The position numbers and the translations under genes were made by a program. Under the pieces are notes generated by a model that was not told where the DNA came from, searched no databases, and saw only the letters and a list, made by a program, of their open reading frames with translations. Below, one piece after another: positions 1 to 8,183 of a stretch of 64,000 nucleotides of DNA. This stretch comes from Candidatus Dactylopiibacterium carminicum (GTDB lineage Bacteria; Pseudomonadota; Gammaproteobacteria; Burkholderiales; Rhodocyclaceae): positions 1-64,000 of the forward strand of contig NZ_MDUX01000003.1 of assembly GCF_014736495.1 (NCBI RefSeq). The letters are read 5' to 3'. How positions within the stretch are numbered: position 1 is the stretch's first letter; the number at the start of each line of letters is the position of its first letter.

Positions 1-11
1 GACTAACCAAC

Positions 12-48
12 AAAACGCCCTTGTACCTCCCAGGTACAAGGGCGTTTT
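12..48. terminator. Strong hairpin terminator upstream of dnaB
   Basis: Positions 12-28 and 32-48 form a perfect 17-bp inverted repeat with a 3-base CCC loop. The arms begin with AAAA and end with TTTT, so the structure can terminate transcription in either direction. It probably ends the operon upstream of the window; in related bacteria that is usually the rpsF-rpsR-rplI ribosomal protein operon, which is inference here. Confidence 0.85.
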
Positions 49-130
49 ACTTTGTGGGCTGGCGTAACATCTCCAGCCCACCGCATGCTCTGCGGTACAC
101 TTCCCCATCAGCTTCACTCACGATTCCCTC

Positions 131-1534
131 ATGGCCCGCTCTCGAGACAAAGCGTTTGAAGGCCCTGCTGTAGATCCTCAGCTCGCCGCGATCAAGCTCC
201 CCCCCCATTCACTAGAAGCAGAGCAGTCGCTGCTCGGCGGAATCCTGCTGGATAACTCCGCGTGGGATCGGATCGCTGACCTAGTCGGCGAAGTTGACTT
301 CTATCGAGACGAGCATCGCAGGGTATTCAAGCAGATCGCTGGTTTGATCGAGCGTGGCAAGCCGGCTGACGTGGTCACGGTTTTCGAAGCGCTGGAAAAG
401 AATGGCGAGGCCCAGCATATCGGTGGTTTGGCGTATCTCGGCGAACTGGCGAACAACACGCCTTCTGCGTCGAACATCCGTCGCTACGCAGAGATCGTCC
501 GCGAGCGCGCCATTCTGCGCAAACTAGTAACGGTCGGCGATGAGATCGCTGCTGGTGCGCTTACACCTTCAGGGCGGGATGCAAGTTTGATCCTGGATGA
601 GGCCGAGTCCAAGATCCTAGCGATCCGCGACGAAGGCTCTCGCCAGAATTCCGGCTTCATCGCTATCCAACCGGTACTGACACAGGTGGTGGACCGAATC
701 CAGGAGCTGTACGATCGGGACAATCCTGCTGCTGTTACCGGCGTGCCTACCGGACTGGCCGATCTGGACAAGATGACCTCTGGCCTGCAGGCCACCGACA
801 TGATTGTTGTGGCGGGGCGTCCAGGTATGGGTAAGACCTCCGTCGCGTTGAATATCGCCGAAAGCGTTGCGCTGACTGCACAATTGCCCGTGGCGATTTT
901 CTCCATGGAAATGCCGGCTACTCAGCTCGTGATGCGTTTCATTTCCTCGGTCGGGCGACTTGACCAGCATCGGCTGCGCACCGGGAAACTCAATGATGAT
1001 GAATGGCAGCGTCTGTCATACGCGCTGGGCAAACTGCATGAGGCTCCGATCTTCCTTGATGAGACGCCGGGGCTGAATCCGATCGACCTACGTGCTCGTG
1101 CACGGCGCCTGCATCGACAATGCGGTGGCAAGCTGGGATTGATCGTGATCGACTACTTGCAACTGATGAGCTCTCACAAGGAGAGCGACAACCGTTCTGC
1201 CGAACTGTCCGAAATCTCGAGATCGGTAAAATCCTTGGCAAAGGAATTGCAAGTGCCGATCATGGCGCTGTCTCAATTGAACCGAAGTCTTGAGCAGCGC
1301 CCCAACAAGCGTCCAGTCATGAGCGATTTGCGTGAATCTGGGGCTATCGAACAGGATGCTGACATCATCATGTTCGTGTATCGCGACGAGATCTACAACC
1401 CTGACACTCAGGACAAGGGTAAGGCGGAACTGATCATCGGCAAGCACCGGAACGGCCCGACAGGCACCGTACCTCTGACCTTCCTGGGGGAATACACGCG
1501 GTTTGAAAATTACGTGCACACCGATCCCTACTGA
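131..1534 (+). CDS. dnaB: Replicative DNA helicase DnaB
   Basis: Hexameric ATP-dependent 5'-3' helicase that unwinds DNA at the replication fork and recruits primase. The 467-residue length is normal for the family. An N-terminal DnaB domain (about residues 25-130, with the typical PPHSLEAEQSLLGG start) is followed by the RecA-like ATPase domain with Walker A GRPGMGKT near residue 229 and Walker B LIVIDYLQLM near 337; the late SDLRESGAIEQDAD motif is also present. There is no sign of an intein. It follows a strong terminator and so probably has its own promoter in 50-130. The next gene on the same strand is a DUF2802 protein. Confidence 0.98.
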   Translation: MARSRDKAFEGPAVDPQLAAIKLPPHSLEAEQSLLGGILLDNSAWDRIADLVGEVDFYRDEHRRVFKQIAGLIERGKPADVVTVFEALEKNGEAQHIGGLAYLGELANNTPSASNIRRYAEIVRERAILRKLVTVGDEIAAGALTPSGRDASLILDEAESKILAIRDEGSRQNSGFIAIQPVLTQVVDRIQELYDRDNPAAVTGVPTGLADLDKMTSGLQATDMIVVAGRPGMGKTSVALNIAESVALTAQLPVAIFSMEMPATQLVMRFISSVGRLDQHRLRTGKLNDDEWQRLSYALGKLHEAPIFLDETPGLNPIDLRARARRLHRQCGGKLGLIVIDYLQLMSSHKESDNRSAELSEISRSVKSLAKELQVPIMALSQLNRSLEQRPNKRPVMSDLRESGAIEQDADIIMFVYRDEIYNPDTQDKGKAELIIGKHRNGPTGTVPLTFLGEYTRFENYVHTDPY

Positions 1535-1651
1535 CCAAGCCTTGCGCTGCATGGGCGGATTATCCGCGAGCGGCCGATTCGTGTCGTATCATCCCGCATA
1601 GGAACATATTGCACCTAAAGGCGGCGAATTGCCGCTTGCCAGGGAGGTAGG

Positions 1652-2233
1652 GTGACGCGGGAAGTGATTTTCGGCTTGATCGGCGTATTGCTGCTTTACG
1701 TATGCTGGCAGTTGCTGCGGCTATGGTTTATGGCAAGACGCAGATCAGCAGCGAAGCGCGACGCAGAGTCATCCCAGGCGATCCATTCCAGCATACTGGG
1801 TGCCGGGACGGGCCCTAGCTTTTCATCTGTGCATTTTGATGCCGATCTGGAGCCTGAGACAGTGTCTCCGTCCTCCCTGGAGCCTCGGCTAAGTGCTATC
1901 CCTCCTTTGCATCGCCCCGTGGAGCCGGATCCTACCGAGTTTTCCTTCGATGCTTTGCTCGAGATGCGGCAGACCCGGCATCGACTAGATGAGTTGTTCG
2001 GGCGACATGAGAGCCTGGAGGCCGAGGTCGTCGCCTTGCGTAAGGCTTTGGCCGAAGTCCGGGCATTTGCTCAGGTCTCACCCATGTATGGCGAGGCTGT
2101 CGCATTGGCGAGACGTGGCTTCAGCGTGGATGCCATTGCGGAACGGTGTGGAATCTCTGTGGCGGAGGCCCAGCTGGTCAATGCATTGAGCATTGACCCA
2201 ACTACAGATGAGAAGGACGACGAACGTGGCTGA
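1652..2233 (+). CDS. DUF2802 membrane-anchored protein
   Basis: A 193-residue protein of unknown function. It begins at a GTG preceded by a good GGGAGGTAG ribosome site. One N-terminal membrane helix (about residues 5-22, rich in Leu/Val/Ile) is followed by RRR, suggesting a cytoplasmic body. The middle is low in complexity and Pro/Ser-rich. The C-terminal part (about 110-185) includes SPMYGEAVALARRG and an HTH-like segment, characteristic of DUF2802 proteins found after dnaB in betaproteobacteria. The end overlaps the start of the next gene by 8 bases, so the two are probably co-translated. Confidence 0.75.
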   Translation: MTREVIFGLIGVLLLYVCWQLLRLWFMARRRSAAKRDAESSQAIHSSILGAGTGPSFSSVHFDADLEPETVSPSSLEPRLSAIPPLHRPVEPDPTEFSFDALLEMRQTRHRLDELFGRHESLEAEVVALRKALAEVRAFAQVSPMYGEAVALARRGFSVDAIAERCGISVAEAQLVNALSIDPTTDEKDDERG

Positions 2234-2965
2234 TTTCCGGCAGAGTGGTGATGAAGAGTCCGCTTCGAAAGCCCGGCGTGCAGTGTTCTCGCGGGTTGCG
2301 CTCGCTTTCGTACTGATTATTGGCCTGTTGGGGGGCTGTTATATTTCGAATCCAGCCAGAATGTAGGCTCCCCGGTTCCTGCGGTGAATGCCAGTCTTCC
2401 GCCAGCAATTGGTATCAGCGTGAGCAAGCCAGGCGTCCCGGAGGCCGCTAGTGCGGTTGTAGAAAGTCCCAAGAGCGAACCTGCGGAGGAGTCCGCACTC
2501 GCTGAGCCGCCCCTGGTGCCTGCGACGGAGGGCGTACCTGAAGAGACCGCTCTACCAGAGGCTCCGCTAGCAGAGAGTAGTCCTTCAACGAAAGCCAAGG
2601 GAGTTGTGCACGCGGCTGCGAGCAGTAGTTCTCGCACCGTCTCAACCGGCCAGACAGACCGTGTGATGATCACCTCTGAAATGGAGGCGCCAGCGCACCG
2701 TCCTGCGGCAGAGGCGGGCCGGAGGAGTGCGAGTGCCAGCGTTGTCCCTCCGAACTATCTGCTGCAGCTTGGCGTTTTCGCCAATCAACATAACGCGGAA
2801 GAGCTATACAACCGTTTGCGTACTGCGGGTATCCCCGCGCAGCTCGAAACACGGGTACAGGTCGGCCCGTTTGCCTCGCGTGAAGAGGCTGCGAAGGCAC
2901 AGGAGAAACTGAATGCCCTCGGGGTCGGGCGGGGAATGCTGGTGCAGCAAAACCGCAAGCCGTGA
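2226..2965 (+). pseudogene. SPOR-domain membrane protein, frameshifted at a G6 run
   Basis: This probably codes for a single-pass membrane protein with a peptidoglycan-binding SPOR domain, as in cell-division proteins. Reading starts at GTG 2226 (VADFRQSGDEESAS...), runs through a membrane helix (VALAFVLIIGLLGG) and hits a TAG at 2364. The frame carrying the rest (LLYFESSQNVGSPV..., a Pro/Glu/Ala-rich linker, and the SPOR domain from about 2752: NYLLQLGVFANQHNAEELYNRL) is open to 2965. Adding one G to the six-G run at 2330-2335 joins both parts into a 246-residue protein of normal SPOR layout. An isolated start at GTG 2384 would lack the membrane anchor. Either a real frameshift or a homopolymer error. 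Confidence 0.8.
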
Positions 2966-3066
2966 GTAGATCTTCATTCCGGGATCTGTTTGATGATTCC
3001 GCGAGTGACCTGTCTGTGTACAGTGTTGTCTTGACTCATTGCAGTTCAAGTTCAGGAGAATGAACC

Positions 3067-3474
3067 ATGAAGATTGACAGTCCGCGCTTCGGCACGCTTG
3101 AAGTGGAGAGCAACAAACTCATCGAGTTTCCGCTCGGCCTTCCGGGGCTGGAAAACTGCCGAACCTTCAGCATGCTGGAGATGGAGTCAGCCAAACAGGT
3201 CGTGGCTGTGCTGCAGAGCATGGATGACCCGGATGTGGCCTTTTCCGTGACCACTCCGGATCTGCTTGGTCTGCATTACGAATTCGATCTGACAGAAGAT
3301 GAGGAGCGCCTGTTGGGGGTCAGCAAGGTGGAGGATCTCGCCGTCTTGTTGATCCTGCGGGCGGGAGAGAAGGACGGCGAATCGGTGCATGCCAATCTGG
3401 TCGCGCCATTGGTGATCAATATGGAAGGGCGCAAGGGCCTGCAGAAGGTGATGCACGCCTGGGGTGTGAGTTGA
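3067..3474 (+). CDS. fliW: Flagellar assembly factor FliW
   Basis: A 135-residue FliW-family protein. In characterised bacteria FliW binds flagellin and antagonises the RNA-binding regulator CsrA, matching flagellin synthesis to filament assembly. The family signature is visible: an N-terminal FGTLEVESNKLIEFPLGLPG stretch, the central TTPDLLGLHYEFDL, and a C-terminal NLVAPLVINMEGRKGLQ. An AGGAG ribosome site lies just before the ATG. No csrA or flagellar gene is adjacent, so the gene stands apart from a flagellar cluster here. Its presence suggests a flagellated host, in line with the chemoreceptor further along. Confidence 0.93.
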   Translation: MKIDSPRFGTLEVESNKLIEFPLGLPGLENCRTFSMLEMESAKQVVAVLQSMDDPDVAFSVTTPDLLGLHYEFDLTEDEERLLGVSKVEDLAVLLILRAGEKDGESVHANLVAPLVINMEGRKGLQKVMHAWGVS

Positions 3475-3545
3475 CGCTCAAGCCTTTGAACTGAGGTGGG
3501 CCATGGGCGTTTACAATCGCCCTATTCCTGTCCACGGAGGTTGTG

Positions 3546-3926
3546 ATGACGCACCAAGCCATATCCAGCACGCAGGCGCCTGCCGCGATCGGTCCTTATT
3601 CGCAGGCGGTCCGTGCGGGCGATACCGTATACCTGTCAGGCCAGATCGGTTTGGAACCCGAAAGCGGTCAGCTGGCGCTCGGTTTTGAAGCACAGGTATT
3701 GCAGGTTCTGCGCAATCTGCAAGCGGTTGTCGAGGCGTCCGGGGGATCGTTGGCGCAGATCGTCAAGCTGAACATTTATCTGACGGATCTGGGCAAGTTC
3801 GCGTTGGTCAATGAGCTGATGCAGACTTTCTTTACTGCGCCATTTCCCGCCCGGGCAACGCTTGGGGTTGCGTCGCTGCCTCGCGGGGCAGAAGTCGAGA
3901 TCGACGCCGTTCTGGTCCTTGAGTGA
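3546..3926 (+). CDS. ridA: RidA family enamine/imine deaminase
   Basis: A RidA/YjgF/UK114-type trimeric protein that hydrolyses reactive enamine/imine intermediates released by PLP enzymes such as threonine dehydratase. It shows the family start ([24 protein letters not shown]) and the C-terminal [21 protein letters not shown], with the conserved arginine that binds the substrate carboxylate. The ATG at 3546 is preferred over the GTG at 3543 because GGAGG at 3536-3540 is then 5 bases away. An ilvA gene, whose product releases the typical RidA substrates, is in the same window at 25.3-26.8 kb. Confidence 0.93.
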   Translation: MTHQAISSTQAPAAIGPYSQAVRAGDTVYLSGQIGLEPESGQLALGFEAQVLQVLRNLQAVVEASGGSLAQIVKLNIYLTDLGKFALVNELMQTFFTAPFPARATLGVASLPRGAEVEIDAVLVLE

Positions 3927-3999
3927 TCCAGCTCCCTTGAGCGAGACTCCTTCGCCCAGACGGCGACGGGCAGGCAAGAGCAAGCAGGCGGAGAGTCGT

Positions 4000-6042
4000 A
4001 TGGCCGGCAATGGTCCGGTCAGGAAACCCGCATCTGCACTGACCGGCCGACTGCACAAACTCGGTATCTACAATGATGCCGACATGCTGCTGCACCTGCC
4101 GATGCGGTATGAGGACGAGACGCGTCTGGTGAACATCCGCGATGCGGCGAGTGGAGCCTCGGCGCAGATCGAAGCAGAGGTCGAGCACGCAGAAGTCACC
4201 TTCAGACCGCGCCGACAACTTGTGGCGCGTTTGCGTGACGAGAGCGGCACGCTCTGCCTGCGCTTTCTGAATTTCTATCCAGCCATCCAGAAATTGCTGA
4301 TTCCCGGGCAGCGTGTGCGCGCCTTTGGCGAGGTGCGCAGCGGCTTCTGGGGGCCGGAGATGATCCATCCTCGCTTGCAAGCAGTTTCCTCGGGGGATGC
4401 TCTTCCGCAGGCGCTCACCCCCATTTATCCTGCGACTGCAGGCCTTGCCCAGGCGGCCATGCGCAAGCTGGTGCTGCGTGCTTTCGGGCGGGCAAGTCTG
4501 GCTGAGTTGTTGCCTGACGCCTTGCGCAAGAGTCTGAAGCTGGCGGGTTGGGAGCGCAGCCTGCGTTATCTGCACCAACCACCGCCGGATGCCCGTTTGC
4601 CAGCTTTGGAAGACCGTAGCCATCCTGCCTGGCGAAGGATCAAGTTCGACGAGTTGTTGGCCCAGCAGATCCAGCTGCGCCGTGCGTATCTTGAACGTCG
4701 CTCACACACTGCAGCAGCCATTCCTGCGCTGGGGAGACTTACCGCCTTGTTGATCGCAGCCTTGCCATTCGCGCTGACCGGAGCGCAAGCGCGTGCGGTG
4801 GACGAAATTGCGCGCGATCTTGCGCAGCCATGGCCCATGCAGCGTTTGTTGCAGGGGGACGTGGGAAGCGGCAAGACCATCGTTGCTGCATTGGCAATGC
4901 TGCAAGCGGCAGAGAATGGGCTGCAAGCCGCGTTGATGGCACCCACCGAGATCCTGGCCGAACAGCATTTTCGCAAATTGGCGGGTTGGCTTGAGCCGCT
5001 TGGCGTTACCGTGGCCTGGCTGTCCGGTTCACAGAAGAAGCGCGAACGCACAGCCATGCTGGAGAGAATTGCCAATGGTGAAGCCTTGCTGGTGGTGGGA
5101 ACGCATGCATTGATCGAGGATTCCGTTGGGCTGGAAAACCTGGGGCTGGCGGTTGTCGACGAGCAGCACCGCTTTGGCGTGCGTCAGCGCCTTGCCTTGC
5201 GCGAGAAAGTCAGCGGGCGTTTGCCACACATGTTGATGATGAGTGCAACACCGATTCCACGCACGCTGGCCATGAGTTACATGGCGGACCTGGATGTCAG
5301 CGTACTCGACGAACTGCCGCCCGGGCGTACGCCCATCGTTACGCGGCTGGTGGCCGATGCGCGTCGCGACGAAGTGATTGCGCGCGTGCGTGACGCCTGC
5401 CGTGAAGGGCGCCAGGCATACTGGGTGTGTCCACTGATCGAGGAGAGCGAGACGCTGCAGTTGCAGACCGCCGTCGAAACCCATGAAACCTTGGTGGCAG
5501 AGCTGCCGGAGTTGCAGGTCGGGCTGGTGCACGGTCGCCTCAAGCCGGATGAGAAGGCGAGCGTGATGGATGCGTTCCTGCGCAACGAAACGCAGGTGCT
5601 GGTGGCCACCACGGTGATCGAGGTCGGTGTCGATGTTCCCAATGCCAGCCTGATGGTGATTGAACACGCGGAGCGTTTCGGATTGGCGCAACTGCACCAG
5701 TTGCGTGGTCGGGTGGGAAGAGGGGCAGCGGCCTCTTCCTGTGTGTTGCTGTATGCCTCGCCGCTGTCACAGAACGGGCGTGCGCGCCTCAAGGCGATAT
5801 ACGAGACAACCGATGGATTCGAGATCGCGCGTGCTGATCTGCAATTACGTGGGCCGGGGGAGTTCGTCGGTGCGCGCCAGAGCGGCGTGCCTTTGTTGCG
5901 TTATGCCAATCTGGATACCGATGTCGATTTGATCGAGGCCGCGAAACAGGCCGCGGAAGAGCTGCAGGCACGCTATCCGGAGGCTGCCGATGACTTGCTG
6001 CGTCGCTGGTATGGTGGGCGTTCAGAGCTGCTCAAGGCCTGA
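4000..6042 (+). CDS. recG: ATP-dependent DNA helicase RecG
   Basis: Superfamily 2 branch-migration helicase that remodels stalled forks and Holliday junctions. From the ATG at 4000 the protein is 680 residues, close to the usual 690. An N-terminal OB-fold wedge domain comes first, then the helicase with Walker A GDVGSGKT (about residue 286), the DEQH box VVDEQHRFG (about 385), motif III SATPIPRT, and the second RecA domain with TTVIEVGVDVPNA and QLRGRVGRG. The reading frame is open upstream to TTG 3862, but that would overlap ridA; the ATG at 4000 follows a GGAG sequence and gives a family-like N-terminus. Confidence 0.96.
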   Translation: MAGNGPVRKPASALTGRLHKLGIYNDADMLLHLPMRYEDETRLVNIRDAASGASAQIEAEVEHAEVTFRPRRQLVARLRDESGTLCLRFLNFYPAIQKLLIPGQRVRAFGEVRSGFWGPEMIHPRLQAVSSGDALPQALTPIYPATAGLAQAAMRKLVLRAFGRASLAELLPDALRKSLKLAGWERSLRYLHQPPPDARLPALEDRSHPAWRRIKFDELLAQQIQLRRAYLERRSHTAAAIPALGRLTALLIAALPFALTGAQARAVDEIARDLAQPWPMQRLLQGDVGSGKTIVAALAMLQAAENGLQAALMAPTEILAEQHFRKLAGWLEPLGVTVAWLSGSQKKRERTAMLERIANGEALLVVGTHALIEDSVGLENLGLAVVDEQHRFGVRQRLALREKVSGRLPHMLMMSATPIPRTLAMSYMADLDVSVLDELPPGRTPIVTRLVADARRDEVIARVRDACREGRQAYWVCPLIEESETLQLQTAVETHETLVAELPELQVGLVHGRLKPDEKASVMDAFLRNETQVLVATTVIEVGVDVPNASLMVIEHAERFGLAQLHQLRGRVGRGAAASSCVLLYASPLSQNGRARLKAIYETTDGFEIARADLQLRGPGEFVGARQSGVPLLRYANLDTDVDLIEAAKQAAEELQARYPEAADDLLRRWYGGRSELLKA

Positions 6043-6073
6043 GCTTTCCGTGGGGGATTGCGTTTCGGGATGC

Positions 6074-6101
6074 TTGACAAGTCCTCCAAAGGCGCTAAAA
6101 T
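6074..6101 (+). promoter_or_regulatory. Sigma-70-type promoter of the tRNA cluster
   Basis: A perfect -35 box TTGACA (6074-6079) and -10 box TAAAAT (6096-6101) are separated by 16 bases. Transcription would begin near 6108, eight bases before the first tRNA. The GC-rich stretch after the -10 box resembles the discriminator of stringently controlled stable-RNA promoters. Confidence 0.8.
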
Positions 6102-6115
6102 GCGCGGCTTCCGTT

Positions 6116-6191
6116 GCGGGAGTAGCTCAGTTGGTAGAGCGCAACCTTGCCAAGGTTGAGGTCGCGAGTTCGAGACTCGTCTCCCGCTCCA
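6116..6191 (+). tRNA. glyV: tRNA-Gly (GCC anticodon), copy 1
   Basis: A 76-base tRNA with 3' CCA encoded. The acceptor arms GCGGGAG and CTCCCGC pair, the anticodon loop reads CTTGCCAAG with anticodon GCC, and the T arm is GCGAG-TTCGAGA-CTCGT. The variable loop is the normal five bases (AGGTC). It is first in a three-tRNA operon, Gly-Cys-Gly. The symbol is given by analogy with E. coli Gly-GCC genes. Confidence 0.97.
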
Positions 6192-6252
6192 GAGTTTTCA
6201 GAAAAAGCACGGCAGCTTTTTCTCAGGCGTAAAAGCCGGACAAGTCGAATAG

Positions 6253-6326
6253 GGCGCGATAGCAAAGCGGTTATGCACCGGATTGCAAATCCGTGTAGGT
6301 CGGTTCGACTCCGGCTCGCGCCTCCA
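6253..6326 (+). tRNA. cysT: tRNA-Cys (GCA anticodon)
   Basis: A 74-base tRNA ending in encoded CCA. The acceptor stem GGCGCGA/TCGCGCC is perfect, the anticodon loop ATTGCAAAT gives anticodon GCA, and the T loop is GGTTCGACTCC. It lies 61 bases after the first tRNA-Gly and 7 bases before the second, in one transcription unit. Confidence 0.97.
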
Positions 6327-6333
6327 GGTGTAT

Positions 6334-6410
6334 GCGGGAGTAGCTCAGTTGGTAGAGCGCAACCTTGCCAAGGTTGAGGGTCGCGAGTTCGAGACTCGTC
6401 TCCCGCTCCA
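6334..6410 (+). tRNA. tRNA-Gly (GCC), copy 2, with one extra G in the variable loop
   Basis: Identical to the first tRNA-Gly except for one additional G in the run at 6378-6380, which makes it 77 bases with a six-base variable loop (AGGGTC rather than AGGTC). Acceptor, D, anticodon (GCC) and T arms are otherwise the same and CCA is encoded. Position and sequence indicate a recent duplicate. The extra base may be a real variant or a homopolymer error. Confidence 0.93.
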
Positions 6411-6414
6411 ATTG

Positions 6415-6451
6415 AAGGGAAAAAACTGATGCCTTTCCCCTTTTTGTTTTT
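6415..6451 (+). terminator. Probable terminator of the tRNA operon
   Basis: An AAGGGAAA arm (from 6415) pairs imperfectly with TTTCCCCTT (6433-6441, one bulged C), followed by a T-rich tract (TTTTTGTTTTTC). Its place immediately after the last tRNA fits intrinsic termination. Confidence 0.6.
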
Positions 6452-6559
6452 CTGCATCGGGCTTCCTGGGCTTGATGTCATGCAGGCGTCACCATTCCGT
6501 CAGCGCCTCGTCACGTCTCCGTCGTAGTTTTGCTGCACCGAAACTGTGGAGGTTCCGTG

Positions 6560-6736
6560 ATGGCTATTCATCTGACGAAGGCGTCGCTGCACTTGCGTTG
6601 CCTGCAATGGCTGCAGCGTGTCGAATGGCTGCCGTTAGAAAACCTCATGCCGATTAACTTTGTGCCCGATCTTGGCGTGACCGCGGACGACTTCAGTGCA
6701 GATCTTCCTTTGCCGGAGGCAGAGGCAGCACATTGA
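6560..6736 (+). CDS. Possible small protein, unsupported
   Basis: A 58-residue open frame (MAIHLTKASLHLRCLQWLQR...) starting at an ATG preceded by GGAGG about ten bases upstream. Its 3' end overlaps the convergent DUF1178 gene. I recognise no family. The alternative is chance coding in an otherwise gene-free 6.45-6.69 kb stretch. Confidence 0.25.
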   Translation: MAIHLTKASLHLRCLQWLQRVEWLPLENLMPINFVPDLGVTADDFSADLPLPEAEAAH

Positions 6737-7121
6737 TGCCTTCTTCGAGCAGCGTGATGGCTTCGTGTGCGGTGGCGATGCCCCGTACCGGACGCTGTTC
6801 GGCCTCGCCGGCTTGAATGCGGCGTACTTCCGCGACGAATCCGTCGCCTACGTCCTCAGAATGTGCGGCCACGTTGCGCAGAGTCTCGAGCAACTGACCG
6901 AGCAATTGAGCGGGCTCCGGATCGCCATGCGCCGGTGGCGAGACCTCCGAGCCCGAACCACGCCCTACATGAGCGGCCGAAGGCAGGCGGCGAACCGGAT
7001 GGACGCTGCAGACAGGGCAGCTGATCTGGCCCGCGGCATTCTGCTCGGCGAAAGCTTCGGGCGATGCAAACCATCCCTCGAAGCGGTGTCCCTGGGGGCA
7101 TTCCAGATCCAGCACGATCAC
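6693..7121 (-). CDS. DUF1178 family protein
   Basis: About 142 residues, starting at a GTG (VIVLDLECPQGHRFEGWF). DUF1178 proteins begin with this stretch and carry a CxxGH...CPVC zinc-binding-like pair: here Cys in LECPQGH and the CPVC motif near residue 34, followed by VRRLPSA. The C-terminal RPVRGIATAHEAITLLEEGI is also typical. Function is unknown; a small zinc-ribbon-type protein is the reasonable description. The frame remains open upstream to 7307, but that part overlaps dusC and does not resemble the family. It is divergent from dusC. Confidence 0.85.
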   Translation of the reverse strand: MIVLDLECPQGHRFEGWFASPEAFAEQNAAGQISCPVCSVHPVRRLPSAAHVGRGSGSEVSPPAHGDPEPAQLLGQLLETLRNVAAHSEDVGDGFVAEVRRIQAGEAEQRPVRGIATAHEAITLLEEGINVLPLPPAKEDLH

Positions 7122-7229
7122 TGCGCGATCCACCCATGTCTTGAGAAGCCGCGAAGATAGCACGGGCTTGTGGGGCTTCGACGGACAAGCGCGTAGAATC
7201 GCGCGCCTGTTTGTGTTGATTGGCCTGCA

Positions 7230-8183
7230 ATGGGTCGGATCCTGCTTGCTCCGATGGAAGGTCTGGTGGACGCGTCTATGCGTGACGTGCTCACGCGTGC
7301 GAGCCACTATGACTGGTGCGTGACCGAATTCGCGCGAATTTCAGCCAGCGTGCCGCCAGCGCGTTTCTTCACCCGCATCGCGCCCGAATTGCTGCAGGGC
7401 GCGTGCACTGCATCCGGTACGCCGGTGCGCGTGCAGCTGCTCGGTTCGGACCCGGAGCGGCTCGGCGCCAGTGCTGCGCGGCTCGCCGCTCTGGCACCTG
7501 CCGGCATCGATCTCAATTTCGGTTGCCCGGCGCCGACGGTGAATCGTCATCGTGGAGGGTCTGTTCTGCTGGCGGAGCCCGACCTCCTGTTCCGCATCAT
7601 GCGTGCCGTAGCTTCCGGCATTGCCGGTCGTATACCGCTGACCGCCAAGATGCGCTTGGGGATTTCCGATTATTCGCCGGCGTTGGAGGCTGCCCAGGCG
7701 TTGGTGGAGGGGGGCGCCGAATTGCTCGTGGTGCACGCCCGTACCAAAGCCGAGGCCTATCGCCCCCCCGCGCATTGGCATTGGGTCGCACGGGTGGCAG
7801 AGGCTGTGAATGTGCCAGTGGTGGCGAATGGCGAGGTGTGGTCTGTCGCTGACTGGAGCGCCTGCAAGGCAGCCTCGGGCGTACCCGATGTGATGCTGGG
7901 GCGGGGGGCTGTGGCCGATCCGTTGCTACCGGCGCGCCTGCGTGGTGATTTGCCCGAGCAGATCGAGCCGGGCGACTGGCTGCGGTTGTGGCCCCTGCTC
8001 GCAGCCTACTGGCAGGAGGTGATGGCGCGCGTGCAGGCCCGCCACGCACCGGGGCGCCTGAAGCAATGGCTGAATCTGTTGCGCCGCAACTACCCGCAGG
8101 CTGAAGTGCTCTATCAGGCGATACGCCCCCTGCGTCACAGTGCGGACGTGGATGCAGCGATGTCGGCGGCAAGACCGGTCTGA
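7230..8183 (+). CDS. dusC: tRNA-dihydrouridine(16) synthase DusC-like
   Basis: FMN-dependent enzyme that reduces uridine in the tRNA D loop (position 16 for DusC). The 317-residue length and the start GRILLAPMEGLVDASMRDVLTR are typical. The TIM barrel carries GIDLNFGCPAPTVNRHRGGS with the catalytic cysteine, then a VHARTK motif and VPVVANGEVW. The C-terminal region (LKQWLNLLRRNYPQAE) is the DusC-type recognition domain, with substrate position inferred by similarity. It overlaps the next gene by one base (TGATG), indicating translational coupling with trmB. Confidence 0.93.
   Translation: MGRILLAPMEGLVDASMRDVLTRASHYDWCVTEFARISASVPPARFFTRIAPELLQGACTASGTPVRVQLLGSDPERLGASAARLAALAPAGIDLNFGCPAPTVNRHRGGSVLLAEPDLLFRIMRAVASGIAGRIPLTAKMRLGISDYSPALEAAQALVEGGAELLVVHARTKAEAYRPPAHWHWVARVAEAVNVPVVANGEVWSVADWSACKAASGVPDVMLGRGAVADPLLPARLRGDLPEQIEPGDWLRLWPLLAAYWQEVMARVQARHAPGRLKQWLNLLRRNYPQAEVLYQAIRPLRHSADVDAAMSAARPV

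Noticed and set aside
2326-2366. Programmed ribosomal frameshift in the SPOR gene
   Set aside because: A run of six G is not a usual slippery heptamer, no strong downstream structure or internal Shine-Dalgarno was found, and the same one-base loss occurs in five other places, so an indel is simpler.
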